Shown here: in pieces, positions 1 to 10,752 of the stretch | Layout of the letters: each line of letters opens with the position of its first letter | How positions within the stretch are numbered: the stretch's first letter is position 1 | Assembly: GCA_947172415.1 (NCBI GenBank) | Contig: OX359201.1 | Location: 3,348,001-3,412,000 of the forward strand | Reading direction: 5' to 3' | DNA: 64,000 bases | DNA from: Chondrosia reniformis | Taxonomy: Eukaryota > Porifera > Demospongiae > Chondrillida > Chondrillidae | Notes under the pieces: generated by a model | The model's database searches: none | Seen by the model: the letters and a program-made list of their open reading frames with translations, nothing else | What the model was told of the DNA's origin: nothing | Program-made: the position numbers and the translations under genes

Positions 1-1236
1 GCGAATTACATACAGTCTAACTCACAAAGTAACCCGACGCTAGGAATATGGCTGTCGTGTTCACTGCACTAAGCACCTCTACTCTCAATGCCATTTCTTT
101 CGTTGGTAAATGTTGGTAAAAACCATGGAAACGATGGTAAGCAGTTGCGCGCGTTGTATGCGGTCATTATTGCTATGGAAATCGTTAATCGTTCCGAGCT
201 CAAAGATCGGCAATGAGTGTTCTCTTTACGAAATTGACGCTGTTCATGAATTGTCCTAGTCTGAAGCTTTCCTCGAGCTTTCAGGAATTCATCCTATTTG
301 CACGGTGTGCGATACTTAGCTGCCATACAGCGAAAAGAGTGCTTTTCAGCACTAAATCGGTGACGGGAGACGGCGCTGAGGTAAGTAATTTATTTTCTCT
401 AATTGGTGTTAGTATGTATGAGCTGTATAAACAGTTGTTGGGCTGATATTCATATATAGCTAGCCGAATGAGTTGTCATATTTGTTCAACACTGTTGCAA
501 TTAGCTATAAAATATGAAATACCATATATCGGTAAATGAATCCATGTGTTTAAAAGAATACGAATTGACTGTTTTCGCAATCCTTTGACAAGTATTGATT
601 TAACCACAATGGTTTACTGCTATATAGTTGACATCGTGAAATGATTCATTTTGATTGCCAAGAGAATCATTCGAGTAGTGACCCGGCAATAATTACGAAG
701 AGCGACGATTATTCTAATGATACGAATGTAAATCTAACATGCAGAAAGTTTTGATAGTAGTATAATTTGGGCGTAATGCTATTTGATTGACAATGCCACC
801 CAGTGTAGCAGGTGAACAAATGTATAGTCTGCATATATGCTACTATACGCACGACAGAGAGTCGAGTATGCCTAAGTTACAAGCTCCACGATCTAGGGTT
901 ATATGTAGGTCCAAAAGTCTGTCCAGCTAAAAGGTTGTCTGCGAAGAAATGCTGGCACAAAAATTGTCCTAATGGGCCTAAGATTGCCAGAAGCTTCCAT
1001 GTTTTGAGTTTACATTCGAAACATTTGAAGATGCACTAGAGGATCTTGTAACATAACGCAGACACTTTTACGTATACACACTATATGCATGTGTACAGGT
1101 CTCATCAATTATTGGGGCGCCACAGGCACCCCTATATTGTTATTTATATATGTGTGTATATCTGGCAAAAAATATAATGTAATATAATATAATGTAATAA
1201 AATGTAATGTTGTAATTGAGAAGTATGTAAGAAAAT
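1..1236. other. Left flank, no convincing gene
   Basis: AT-rich sequence without a reading frame I can assign. A 77-codon frame at 213-446 contains a good splice-donor match (GAG|GTAAGTAA near 377), so a short first exon ending there is possible. A 75-codon frame at 812-1039 has no recognisable domain. Around 1140-1215 the sequence becomes a simple AATAT/AATGT repeat. Confidence 0.4.
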
Positions 1237-1790
1237 ACAATTCCATATCTAAGTCTGAGTAAGGGGTGTGATCCTATAGCTAAGGCTGAGTAAGGAGTGT
1301 GATCCTATAGCTAAGGCTGAGTAAGGGGTGTGGTCCTATAGCTAAGGCTGATTAAGGGGTGTGGTCCTATAGCTAAGGCTGAGTAAGGGGTGTGGTCCTA
1401 TAGCTAAGGCTGAGTAAGGAGTATGGTTCTATATAGCTAAGGCTAAGTAAGGAGTGTGGTGCTATAGCTAAGGCTTAGTAAGGTGTGTGGTCTTATAGCT
1501 AAGACTGAGTAATTAAGGAGTATGGTTCTATAGCTAAAGCTAAGTAAGGGGTGTGGTCATATAACTAAGGCTGAGTAAGGGGTTTGATCCTATAGCTAAA
1601 GGCTGAGTAAGAGGTGTGGTCCTATAGCTAAGGCTGAGCAAGGAGTATGGTTCTATATAGCTAAGGCTAAGTAATGGGTGTGGTCCTATAGCTAAGGCTT
1701 AGTAAGGTGTGTGGTCTTATAGCTAAGGCTAAGTAAGGGGTGCAGTTGTAGAGCTAAGGTAGAGTGAGGGGTTTGGTGTCTTATAGGCAG
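1237..1790 (+). repeat. 31-bp minisatellite
   Basis: About 17-18 head-to-tail copies of a unit of about 31 bp (core GTAAGGGGTGTGGTCCTATA followed by GCTAAGGCTGA), with point changes and small indels. It lies about 0.7 kb before the transposon coding region. Helentron elements and their short derivatives often carry tandem repeats near an end, so it may belong to the element; that link is inference. Confidence 0.85.
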
Positions 1791-2507
1791 GGTAGAGTGA
1801 GGGAGTTAGGGGGTGTGGTCATCACATAGTGAGTACCTTGTATCCATGGTAACATTAATGTGCATAAATATGCATCACTGTACATTAATCCTTTTCACAC
1901 TGCATATGAATTCGACTCCTCGATGCCTAATAGTGTAAAACAAATAGTATGGAACGTAAAGCCTGATGATACTGTCATACGGTATCATGATTAAAAACGG
2001 CAAATATAAATGGTACATACATCCATTCGGTTGCGCATTTATATCCATAATGTCCCAACGGTTCGGAGTGACAGCAGAGAGTCAGTCTTTGGGGGCAAGC
2101 ATATGTATAGAAGCCCAACAAGAAAGCATTCAAAGGAACGTTGCTATATACAAACCAAAACTCGCTCAAGACGCAAAACGTCTACAGTGTATATAGCCTA
2201 AATGCACAATGAATCTACAATTATCTCGCTCATTTTATTATGCCAAGAATACACATGGAATGTCATAACATACAATCGTTATTATCTATATAATGCTTGC
2301 ATAACAAAACACTCTATATATACATGATTATCTTGCAAGTTATTGTTGGCAAAATGTTTGTTGGTAAGTTGACATAAGCAACATTAATATACTGTACACA
2401 ATTATAGTATGTCTACTTGGTCTTCACATATTGGTTTCTTTCATGTCTGTGTATAGAGTATCATAAAATTGATTGGAAAATTCCTTCCAACTGAAGGTAA
2501 ACTGACA
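1791..2507. other. Spacer upstream of the Helentron ORFs
   Basis: AT-rich sequence with no supported gene. A short pyrimidine-rich stretch ending TGTATAG near 2451-2457 could be a splice acceptor before the first ORF. Probably the 5' non-coding part of the transposon; I cannot see its terminus. Confidence 0.35.
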
Positions 2508-3323
2508 ATGTGTAGTCATCACTCCAAAAGATGTAAACATTGTATGAAACATAACCCCGGTAAGTCATGCACATTGTACACTGTCGTACACTGTTTAGTC
2601 CTACAAAGGCCTGCAATTAAAAAAGCAATTGGTCTATTGGCTGTTGCTACCTTTATATTCCTTGAAATATACACACTTCAAGCTCAACTAGTAGCTAACT
2701 GTAAAGACCAACCTAGTGCTTTTGTTCAAACATGCTATGGTACTGCTTTGCATAATCCAACACAATACTCTCTTGATGCAAATCAAGAAAACTTAAACCG
2801 TTTGGTTTGCCGTCAGTATGCATACATTTATAGACTAAAGACGACATATGTTCGCTACCGAAAACGATTGCATACCCTTTTTCTTTATATTTCAAAACGT
2901 CGCTTTCATCGACCTTCATGTCTGGCTTTGCTTCTACTGTTACTCCTCTTAAGTGGAGATGTTGAAGTCAATCCAGGCCCTACCACCAGTAAAGAAAGTC
3001 AGGATAATAAAGAATTGGATGCTGGTTTAATTCAAGATACCTCCAAAGAAAAACAAAAGCGAGAAGACAGCTATAAACAGTTAATCTCCATAGAGTCTAG
3101 TGGTGAACAAAGTATGCAAAGTTATTGCATCTCAATTGGATCACCCTTGCCAATTAAAATTGAACAGCAGTACACAACGGACATTGACAAGCACCCACAG
3201 GCAAAGAAAAGATTACCAATTAATGAGACAGAAAAACGTGATCAGCAGTTAAGCAAAAAAGGACTTTGTCTCGAGCAAGATTCACAGCTGAAAAAAGTGA
3301 GCAACGACAACAGAGACTTCTGA
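2508..3323 (+). CDS. Helentron leader protein with StopGo/2A peptide
   Basis: The first ATG in this frame is at 2508 (the frame is open a little further upstream). The protein starts with a Cys/His-rich stretch (CSHHSKRCKHCMKH), then a hydrophobic segment near residues 40-60. A leucine run follows, directly before GDVEVNPGP at residues 150-158. D-V-E-x-N-P-G-P is the hallmark of 2A translational-recoding peptides, where the ribosome skips the Gly-Pro bond, here G157/P158. Skipping would release a 157-residue leader from the downstream protein. 2A peptides are known in non-LTR retrotransposons and some animal genes. After the 2A the sequence is hydrophilic and Lys/Gln/Ser-rich. The frame closes at 3323 and overlaps the next ORF, which is in the -1 frame. 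Leader function is unknown; the leucine-rich 2A region can resemble a signal sequence. Confidence 0.8.
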   Translation: MCSHHSKRCKHCMKHNPGKSCTLYTVVHCLVLQRPAIKKAIGLLAVATFIFLEIYTLQAQLVANCKDQPSAFVQTCYGTALHNPTQYSLDANQENLNRLVCRQYAYIYRLKTTYVRYRKRLHTLFLYISKRRFHRPSCLALLLLLLLLSGDVEVNPGPTTSKESQDNKELDAGLIQDTSKEKQKREDSYKQLISIESSGEQSMQSYCISIGSPLPIKIEQQYTTDIDKHPQAKKRLPINETEKRDQQLSKKGLCLEQDSQLKKVSNDNRDF

Positions 3324-3988
3324 GATCACGTGTTAATCAGGCTAGAAGACTGAAGGAGGAAGATGAGAAAGCAAGGCAAGCCCGATTGGAAATCTTAAAA
3401 TTTAGTGCCAGGCAAAGACTTCAGAAAGAAGATTACAATGCAAGGCAAATGCGTTTGGAAGTCTTAAAGTTTAATGCCAGCCACAGACTGAATAAGGAAA
3501 ATGAGACAGCAAGGCAAGCACGATTGCAAGTCTTAAAGTGTAATACCAGCCAGAGACTGAAGAACGAAGATAAGACAGCAAGGCATGCACGATTGCAAGT
3601 CTTAAAGTGTAATGCCAGCCAGAGACTGAAGCAGGAAGATGAGACAGCAAGGCAAGCACGATTGGAAGCCATTAGACGAAATTACAGGAAAAAAGTGGAC
3701 AAAGAGGATGAGGCAAGCCGTGACAAAAGACTTCAGACTAAAGCAATGAATGTTCGACAGTACCGTGCCAAACAAAGTCTTGCACAAAAGGAAAATGACC
3801 GCGAGAAGGCAAGGATGAGGATGCAAACCATTCGCGGGAAACAAGCTACTTTAGCTGCTATGCAAGAACCATCCAGAAGGAAAGATGAAAAATTACAATT
3901 AACTGATGACAATGAGGAAAGCACAAAGACAGATGGTGTGAAAATTCCTGACCCATCAATATCGATGAATTCTGTGGACACTAAGTAG
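3242..3988 (+). CDS. Helentron coiled-repeat region (23-residue repeats)
   Basis: This frame opens after a TGA at 3239-3241, in the -1 frame relative to the leader ORF. It has no ATG until well inside the repeats, so it is probably a continuation of the leader polyprotein. It encodes at least five tandem 23-residue units (69 bp each, about 3369-3715) of pattern ARQARLxxLKxxxxxRLxxE, strongly charged and predicted helical or coiled. A Lys/Arg/Gln-rich tail and an acidic stretch follow. Arg-rich repeats of this kind precede the Rep region in many animal Helitron proteins, and nucleic-acid binding is an inference. It ends at a TAG (3986-3988), and the same frame continues straight into the Rep ORF. 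That TAG is therefore either a single nonsense mutation or a read-through site. Confidence 0.75.
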   Translation, partial: SAVKQKRTLSRARFTAEKSEQRQQRLLRSRVNQARRLKEEDEKARQARLEILKFSARQRLQKEDYNARQMRLEVLKFNASHRLNKENETARQARLQVLKCNTSQRLKNEDKTARHARLQVLKCNASQRLKQEDETARQARLEAIRRNYRKKVDKEDEASRDKRLQTKAMNVRQYRAKQSLAQKENDREKARMRMQTIRGKQATLAAMQEPSRRKDEKLQLTDDNEESTKTDGVKIPDPSISMNSVDTK

Positions 3989-6900
3989 TTGATCAAGGCA
4001 GACATCACCGAGAAGAAAAGAAAACATTCAGCACATCACAACAAACTACCTGAGACAAACAGAGCCAAGTTCAGAAAAGTGGCCTGTGAAGGCCCTTCTT
4101 GTGTATGTACATCGTGTCATAAACTGTGCTATCAAATGCACGGAAAATTCTCAAAAGATGGCAATGAGTTTGTTGATTTTATTAAGTTGGAATCTCCAGT
4201 GGACGAAAAAAACTGGTTTTGCACCAGATGTATATCCTCTTTGAAGAAAAAAGACATTCCAGGTAATGCTTTGGATAATAACATGCGAGTCTCTGAAGTC
4301 CCCAAGGAGTTGCAAGGACTCAACAGCTTAGAGGAACGCTTAATTTCACGTGTTACTCCTTTTATGAAGCTGGTAGTGCTACCACGTGGACGCCAGAGGG
4401 CAATTAGGGGTCAGGTCATCAACTTCCCCACCCCCATGACCAACACGGTAGACCAACTGCCACGTCCAGCTGAGGATACTGATATTGTATACGTGCAGCG
4501 TCCCAGTGAGTCAGAATGTGTGCCAGAGAGAGCAACTTCAGCCACAAGGACATACTACTGCTGTCGTTATCGAAAAGTAATGCTAGCTTTGAATTGGCTG
4601 AAGGAAAATAATCCCATCTTCCATGATGTTAAGGTGGTTGATCCATCTGAGAAACAGTTTTCAGAGGAAGGTGACGAATGTCAGGCAGACCATGTTGAGG
4701 AGTCGGGTGTTGTGAGGAGCAACACATTGATACCTGACATATCCGTGTCCAAACTCATTCAGGATGGAGCATTTCCTGTTCATCAGTTGGAAAGAATTTC
4801 CTCAGCACCTGTGAGTGTTTTCAATGAGCCTCAACTGGAGCTAATGGCATTCCCTACTTTGTATCCCAATGGAAGAAATGGTTTTGGAACACATAGGAAT
4901 ACCAAACTTTCTCCCTTGGACTACTTTCAAACCCGTATCATGAGTGGTGATGCTAGATGGGCGCAGCATCCCTCTTACCTCTTTTGGGCTTGTAATATTG
5001 TAGAAGCATACAAGCTGCAAAGTAGCATTTCTGTTGCTCTACGTCTGAGGAATCCAGGAACTCACAATATGAACACCAATAAAGTGGAAGATAAACATGA
5101 ACAAAGCAAGGAACATTACCTCACAGCAGGTGATCTGAAGAGATCATCGGCAGAAGAAAATCCTGATGTACGTGAAAACTGCTACAGTTTCATGAGGGAT
5201 ATTCGTGGTACTGCAGCCTACTGGCAGTCAGCAAAAATCCATCTGTTCGCAATGTTGCGTTCCCTTGGACCTCCAACTTTCTTTTTCACATTCAGCGCAG
5301 ACGACCATCACTGGAAAGATCTCATGGTGGTTTTAGCCAACTGCAGTGGACGGAACCTGACTGAGGAGCAGGTGGACCAGCTAACTGATGAAGAGAAGAG
5401 AGACTTTATGGCCAGTAATCCTGTGGTTACTGCTCGCCATTTTGCACATCGCTTCCAATGTCTGGTGAAAGAAGTCATTAAAGGTTCAGGAAAGCCAATT
5501 GGAGAAGTGATTGATTTCTTTTGGAGAATTGAGTTTCAGTTGCGAGGATCACCTCATGTTCATTCCTTGTGGTGGATTAAAGATGCTCCAGACTTGGACA
5601 CCAAGGTAGGTAGCCAGTCAGCTCCCAAGTTCATTGACAGGTACATATCTGTTCATGTCCCAGATGAGGGCTGTGGAAAGGATGAACTCAGATCAACCAT
5701 CCTTCGGGTCCAGCAGCACAAGCATACTACTACTTGCCAGAAGACCAGCAAAAAGAAGAAAGAGTGTCGTTTTGACTTCCCCAGACCTTTGTCGTGTGAA
5801 ACACGCCTGAAGAACAATAACGATGTAGGAAACAAGTCACGCTTTTACCTTCTTAAGCGGAACAAAGGGGAAGAAAATATCAATGCTTTCAACATTCATC
5901 TGCTCCTTGCATGGCAGGCCAATATGGACATACAGTTAATTGGATCAGTTTATGGTACTGCATCGTACATTTGTTCTTACATGTGCAAGGGAGAAAGTGA
6001 AGAAGTGAAGAAGGCCATCAGAGATGCTCTCAACACTCTACCTGCTAATGCTTCAATTCGCAAAAAACTATCCAAAGTAGGTTATACTATGCTGTCACAT
6101 CGAGAGCTTAGTGCCCAAGAGGCTTACAGACTTTGCAATTTGCCACTGAAGGACTCGACTAGGAAAGTAGTGTTTGTTAACACCGTCCGACCTGAAAAAC
6201 GAACACGACTTCTCAAGAGCCGATCTGAACTGTTTGAACTGGGAGATCATGACACTGCCATCTTTCAACCAGGCTTGTTTGATAGATATGCTGCAAGGCC
6301 AAAGGGAGATGACTTTGAAGAAATGACTCTGGCTTACTTTTCTGTGTGGTATGATACTATACCAAGGGAAGACAGTCGTAAAAAAGATGACTATACAGGA
6401 CCCGGACGGCGATCGCAACCTCGATACAAGTTGCAAGATAATATGGGTTGGATCAAGTTAAGGACCAAACAGGCATGTCTACGTACTCCGGTGATGACGC
6501 CCTCAAGCCATGGTGATGACTACTACTATAGTCTCATGTTACTGTACATTCCATGGAGGCAAGAAAAGGCTGACTTGCTCCAAAACCATGAAACCGCCAT
6601 GGCTGCTTTCATTGCTCGTGAAAGTGAACTTAAAGTCCTCAATGCTCAACATGAAGCATTTGCAGAGGAAGTACAGCGAGCAGTGCAACAGCTACAGGCT
6701 GTAAAGGATGCCGCATACATGGATCTTGTGGCTCCTAATGTGCAACACGGAGAAAGAGAAGATGCCAAGCATCCAACAGAGGAGGCTGATGGAGGACTGT
6801 ACAATGGAGAAAATTTTATAGCACAAGAGAATATGGAAGACTTGGCAGATGTAGCACCTACATTGCTGGAGGATTTTGATGCCAGTGGTGCCATCTCTCG

Positions 6901-7849
6901 ATCTCGCCTCACCGAGAAAGCATTTAGGGAGCTGATTCTGAGCCTAAATGCAAAACAGAGAGAGGCATTCGAGATTGTTGTCAGGTATACGGCAGAACTA
7001 CATAAATACCATATGGGAACAGTATCATCTCCTCCAGAATGCTTCCACCTGTTCATTACAGGTGGGGCTGGAACAGGAAAATCACACTTGATCCATGCCA
7101 TCAGGGAGCATATTGAAAGATCAGTGCAGGGCAGCAAGGATTTCCATGCATGCATGGTCATGGCACCTAGAGGAGTGGCTGCTTTTAACATCAATGGACT
7201 CACTATTCATCGAGCACTGAGTCTGCAAGTGGAACATGGAAGGTCAGCGAATCAATTGCATTTGAGTGCTTTGGCTCTCAATGAACTTCGTCGACTTTGG
7301 AAAGGAGTTCACACTCTCATTGTAGACGAAATCAGCATGGTTTCTTACGAGGTACTCGTAGCTGTTCATCAAAGGCTTTGCGATATCTTTGCTACGGATG
7401 ACATTTTTGGAGGAGTTAATGTTATTGCTGTTGGGGATTTGTACCAACTGTCCCCTGTAAATGGACATTATATATTCAGCAGTGCAAAGGTGCAATCAAG
7501 GAGGCTTGCATCCCATTTGTGGAAAGACTTCTTCACTATGATTGAATTGGAAGATAACATACGACAGCACAATGATCAGTCTTTCTCATCACTGCTGAAT
7601 AGAATTCGAATAGGAGACCACACTCAGGAAGACATTGCCATCTTAGCAACTCGCAAGACATCCAACAATCAAGTGGATCTTTCGTCATCACCATTTTGCA
7701 ATGCACTTAGACTGTTCCCTCGGGTTTCTGACTGTGACCTCTATAATGACCAGGAGCTGCACAAATTGACTTCTGCAACAGCGCAGTTGTTCAAAGCATC
7801 ACATGTGATTTTGGAGTCGCAGATGCACACATGGGGCAGTATCCTATGA
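3989..7849 (+). pseudogene. Helitron Rep (HUH) / Pif1 helicase, main body, 3' frameshifted
   Basis: The transposase body nicks and joins DNA ends and unwinds DNA during rolling-circle transposition. There is no ATG at the start; the frame continues from the preceding ORF across a TAG. Residues 33-81 hold a Cys-rich zinc-finger-like module (C33, C38, C40, C43, C47, C78, C81). Residues 105-160 match the DUF6570 pattern (EERLIS, LPRGRQ, LPRP). From about 311 there is the Helitron-like N region. H523-V-H525 is the HUH metal site, and Y660/Y664 in YICSYMCK are the nicking tyrosines. The Pif1-type helicase starts at about 935, with Walker A GGAGTGKS at 1025-1032 and Walker B DE at 1113-1114. The frame stops at 7849 before helicase motifs V and VI, which follow in another frame. 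So it is catalytically complete for Rep but broken in the helicase. Confidence 0.9.
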
Positions 7850-8732
7850 GCATATACGAGGAGAACTCATTCCCAATGATGACAAAGAGTGTGGTGGCTT
7901 ACCAAGGCGTTTGAAACTGGCTGTTGGGTCGGAAATTATGCTGAGAAGAAACATAAAATGCGGAGATGGACTTGTGAATGGTGCTCGAGGTATCATAGTA
8001 GGATTTAAATGGCCAGGAAACGTAAAAAATCAACCAAGCCCAGGTGCACTACCTGAGTATGTTCTTATCAAATTTCATGATCCTCGAGTTGGACAACTAA
8101 ACAAAGTTCCAATTGAAAATGGACACCAGGAAGTGGTGCCAATTGAACCAATGTCAGTCAGGTTCTATGGACGACAGGGTACTGTGCTTCAGAGAACACA
8201 GTTACCTCTCATTCTTTGTTGGGCTGCTACTCTACACAAGGTTCAAGGTCTGTCATTAGATGCAGCTGTGCTGGACCTGGGAGAAAAAGTGTTCGAACCA
8301 GGGATGGCATATGTGGCCTTGAGTCGTGTTAGGACTCTAGATGGTGTGGCTCTATCAAGCTTTGAATCACAGAAGGTCAAGGCTAACAAACGAGTGCATG
8401 CAGAAATGGCCAGGTTACGGAAGAGAAGTGGTTCACATGATACATCAGACAATGAGTCACAAACATCCCACCTCTTGGTGCACAGTAGTTCCTCTCTATC
8501 CAACAAACCCAATCAACCAATGACCAGTTCCATTCCTGTCGTTGCTACTCCAGTACCCTCAGTGCAGAGGAATTCTTCTCCACCCATCCAAACCAACTCG
8601 CCAACCAAATCTGCTCCAGGTACACACATGCCCTCGGTGCAGAATAATTCTTCTTTAATAATCCAACCCCAGCCCCATTCATTTCTGTTCCCCATGTTGC
8701 TTCACCAGTACTGTCACTTCAAGAAGAGTTAG
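7809..8732 (+). pseudogene. Helitron helicase C-terminal part plus Pro/Ser linker
   Basis: This frame continues the Pif1 helicase after a shift somewhere in about 7805-7850. Its first part reads GELIPNDDKECGGLPRRL, then LAVGSEIMLRRN, both standard for the region between helicase motifs IV and V. ATLHKVQGLSLDAAV (motif V) and YVALSRVR (motif VI) follow. A low-complexity Ser/Pro/Thr linker has two imperfect copies of a motif around PSVQxNSS. There is no ATG at the beginning. The frame ends at 8732, while the downstream protease frame is already open from 8648, so a further frame change lies in the linker (about 8648-8732). Cause (indel mutation, sequence error or recoding) cannot be told from one copy. 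Confidence 0.85.
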
Positions 8733-9520
8733 AAACTATGGTGAACTGTGAAAATCCGGCTACTGATTTGATCAGCAATTGGGCAAAGTGTCGTGAGGGT
8801 GATATTACAGCTACTTTGATAGAAGTAAATCAGCCATCCAGTGCAATTCTCAGCAGCTTCCACAGTACAAATGTTGGCGTGAGGGAAAAACTTTTACCTG
8901 CCTTTACATTGTTTTATGTTCCAGTGTACACTATAGGAAGTGGAAACTGCATGTACAACATGATTTCATTAACCCTTACTGGAACAGAGCAGTACATGTC
9001 TCACTTGAGGTTGCTGACTGCCTACAGCCTCATTACACATCGAGAACATATGTTTGAGGTCATTCAACCAACTGCAAGAATTCTTTTACCCTTAAATGGA
9101 CGAAGTGCAGCTTCAGTTTTTAAGGAAGCAGAAATTCAGTGGTTGGACCTCGTTCGCAGTTCACTACAAGATGGATCCTGGGGGAATCAATTTCATTTAC
9201 ATGCCCTCTCTATTGCTTTGGAGAGGTCAATTTCCCTGTATGGAGTTATGCGTAACAGAACGGTTCAATATCAAGGCAGGCAGTTGCAACGCATTGATGT
9301 GACTACTTCAGCAGCTGAATTACAGAACCTCTTTGATGCTAAAGACAAGCGACTGAACAACAGCATTATTTACCATCCAAATGTGGAAAACTATTCCCCA
9401 CTTTTAGGATTCTTTGATGCAAGCCACTTCACTGCTATTTTACCAGCAAATGCATCACGTAACTCCACAGAATTTTCTCCATTGACCACCTTTGCCTCCC
9501 TCTGGACTCCTGAGGAATGA
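8648..9520 (+). CDS. OTU-type cysteine protease domain of the Helentron
   Basis: The frame is open from 8648 as the continuing Pro/Ser linker. The first ATG is at 8738 and gives 260 residues. The motif GSGNCMYNMIS carries the predicted catalytic Cys (C71 from that ATG), equivalent to the D-G-N-C motif of OTU proteases, here with Ser-Gly in place of Asp-Gly. A late ASHFTAIL (about residue 240) supplies the expected catalytic His in the H-[YF] context. OTU proteases cleave ubiquitin-like or polyprotein linkages. Their role in Helentrons is not established; polyprotein processing is a reasonable guess given the long fused reading frame. Stop TGA at 9518-9520. Assignment rests on the Cys and His motifs and the position after Rep-helicase. 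Confidence 0.75.
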   Translation, partial: FFFNNPTPAPFISVPHVASPVLSLQEELETMVNCENPATDLISNWAKCREGDITATLIEVNQPSSAILSSFHSTNVGVREKLLPAFTLFYVPVYTIGSGNCMYNMISLTLTGTEQYMSHLRLLTAYSLITHREHMFEVIQPTARILLPLNGRSAASVFKEAEIQWLDLVRSSLQDGSWGNQFHLHALSIALERSISLYGVMRNRTVQYQGRQLQRIDVTTSAAELQNLFDAKDKRLNNSIIYHPNVENYSPLLGFFDASHFTAILPANASRNSTEFSPLTTFASLWTPEE

Positions 9521-10752
9521 TATCTAGAGTGTGTGTTTCAATAACTATCTAACTATTTATGACAATCTTTGGAAGTGACATACGTTAATGGTACATGCAA
9601 ATATGGCTAGCTGCCAAAGCCTGATGTATATGGCAGTGGGCGGAAGACCTTTTATCATGACATTGATATTGGCAAAAGAGAGAGACCCAGATTGTGTTAG
9701 ACTAGCATTTTGAGCAGTCATATTTTTAAGAATCTCATTTAACTTTAATTGACATTTAACAAAATAAACTTTTTGTTTAGTTTCTATTACAAGTAGCATA
9801 ATGTTGATCCAGTGATGACTATATATACATACATTAGTATTACAAGGTCAACAGAACAAGTAATTTACAAAATCGTATGTAACAAATCTCCCTATTATAA
9901 TATAATGAATAATTGAAACTATTTGTTTTGGATTACGTACACAAATATGAATTTAACATTTTACCGTTTTAATAATTAATAGACGATTGTACAACAAAAA
10001 AGAAGAGATATTTCAGTATGAATTTAAATTATACATAATAGATAGGTATACACATAGTTAATGCGTTGGTATAATTATTTATTTAATTGCTATATGTATA
10101 ATTGTATAATTATATATGTGTTATTGTATATTATATGTGTGTTTATATATATTTGTGTTTATATAGTATATGTGTAATTATATTGTATAAATTTGCACAT
10201 GCATATGCATGTCTTTTACACATTTTCATGTGACTGATACATGCCTTTGTAAAGTATGTGTGTAGTAGCTGACACTCTCCTGCACAATTTAGCAGGATAA
10301 TAGGTGTAAGAGCTAATACATATAACAGACTAAGTAAGAACTGTTCATGAATGTATTAGCATTCTACAAACTTAGACATAATGTCTTCATGTTTGTGCAA
10401 CTTTTGCACACTATATTAGTGAGTACTTTATACTCACTTGGTCCAACTAACTGTGTTTGGTTACAGTACATTGATTCTAATTTTACAGTTTCCTTTAATG
10501 CAGGCACTTCCAAGACATGCACTAAACATGTTACACTGGCTACCACAGCCATCTGTACATCCTCCATTACATCCAGGGCTGGTAACATGCTTACGGGCAT
10601 CCACTTGCCCCTCGAAAGCAAACACCTCCCTGTGGGATGCATTCATGCCTACCTCCACGTGGTGCATCCTGGGATCACTCTAGCTATTAGGGTGCTGCTA
10701 AATGGCATGAGTAAAGGTGACATCTATGAAATACGCCAAGTAGTTCGAGTTT
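9521..10752. other. AT-rich 3' flank of the Helentron
   Basis: No gene supported. An AATAAA-type signal lies near 9761, and 10050-10200 is TA/TG simple sequence. A GC-richer stretch at 10500-10740 has several overlapping open frames but no domain I recognise. The right end of the Helentron should lie in here, but I could not locate a convincing terminal hairpin. Confidence 0.4.

Larger units (their letters stand above)
2508..9520 (+). mobile_element. Helentron-like Helitron (Rep-helicase plus OTU), decayed
   Basis: This span holds, in order on the + strand, a 2A-containing leader ORF, a coiled repeat ORF, a Rep (HUH)/Pif1-type helicase and an OTU-type protease. Rep plus Pif1 helicase defines Helitrons. 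An OTU domain after the helicase is characteristic of the Helentron (Helitron2) branch. Only the first and last ORFs begin with ATG. The middle ones begin at non-ATG codons right after stops, which suggests one original reading frame broken by three frame changes and a TAG at 3986-3988. Outer termini are not identified; the element probably extends beyond the coding span on both sides. Gene content is secure; autonomy has been lost unless recoding or sequence error explains the breaks. Confidence 0.85.

Noticed and set aside
1237-1790. CRISPR-like regular repeats
   Set aside because: Units are directly adjacent with no unique spacers, and the context is eukaryotic.
1966-2201. Overlapping ORFs of 63-76 codons on both strands
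   Set aside because: Mutually overlapping, no domain or splice context.
9600-10340. Helitron 3' terminal hairpin such as CTCCTGCACAATTTAGCAGG near 10280
   Set aside because: Weak stem with no CTRR-type end or boundary evidence nearby.
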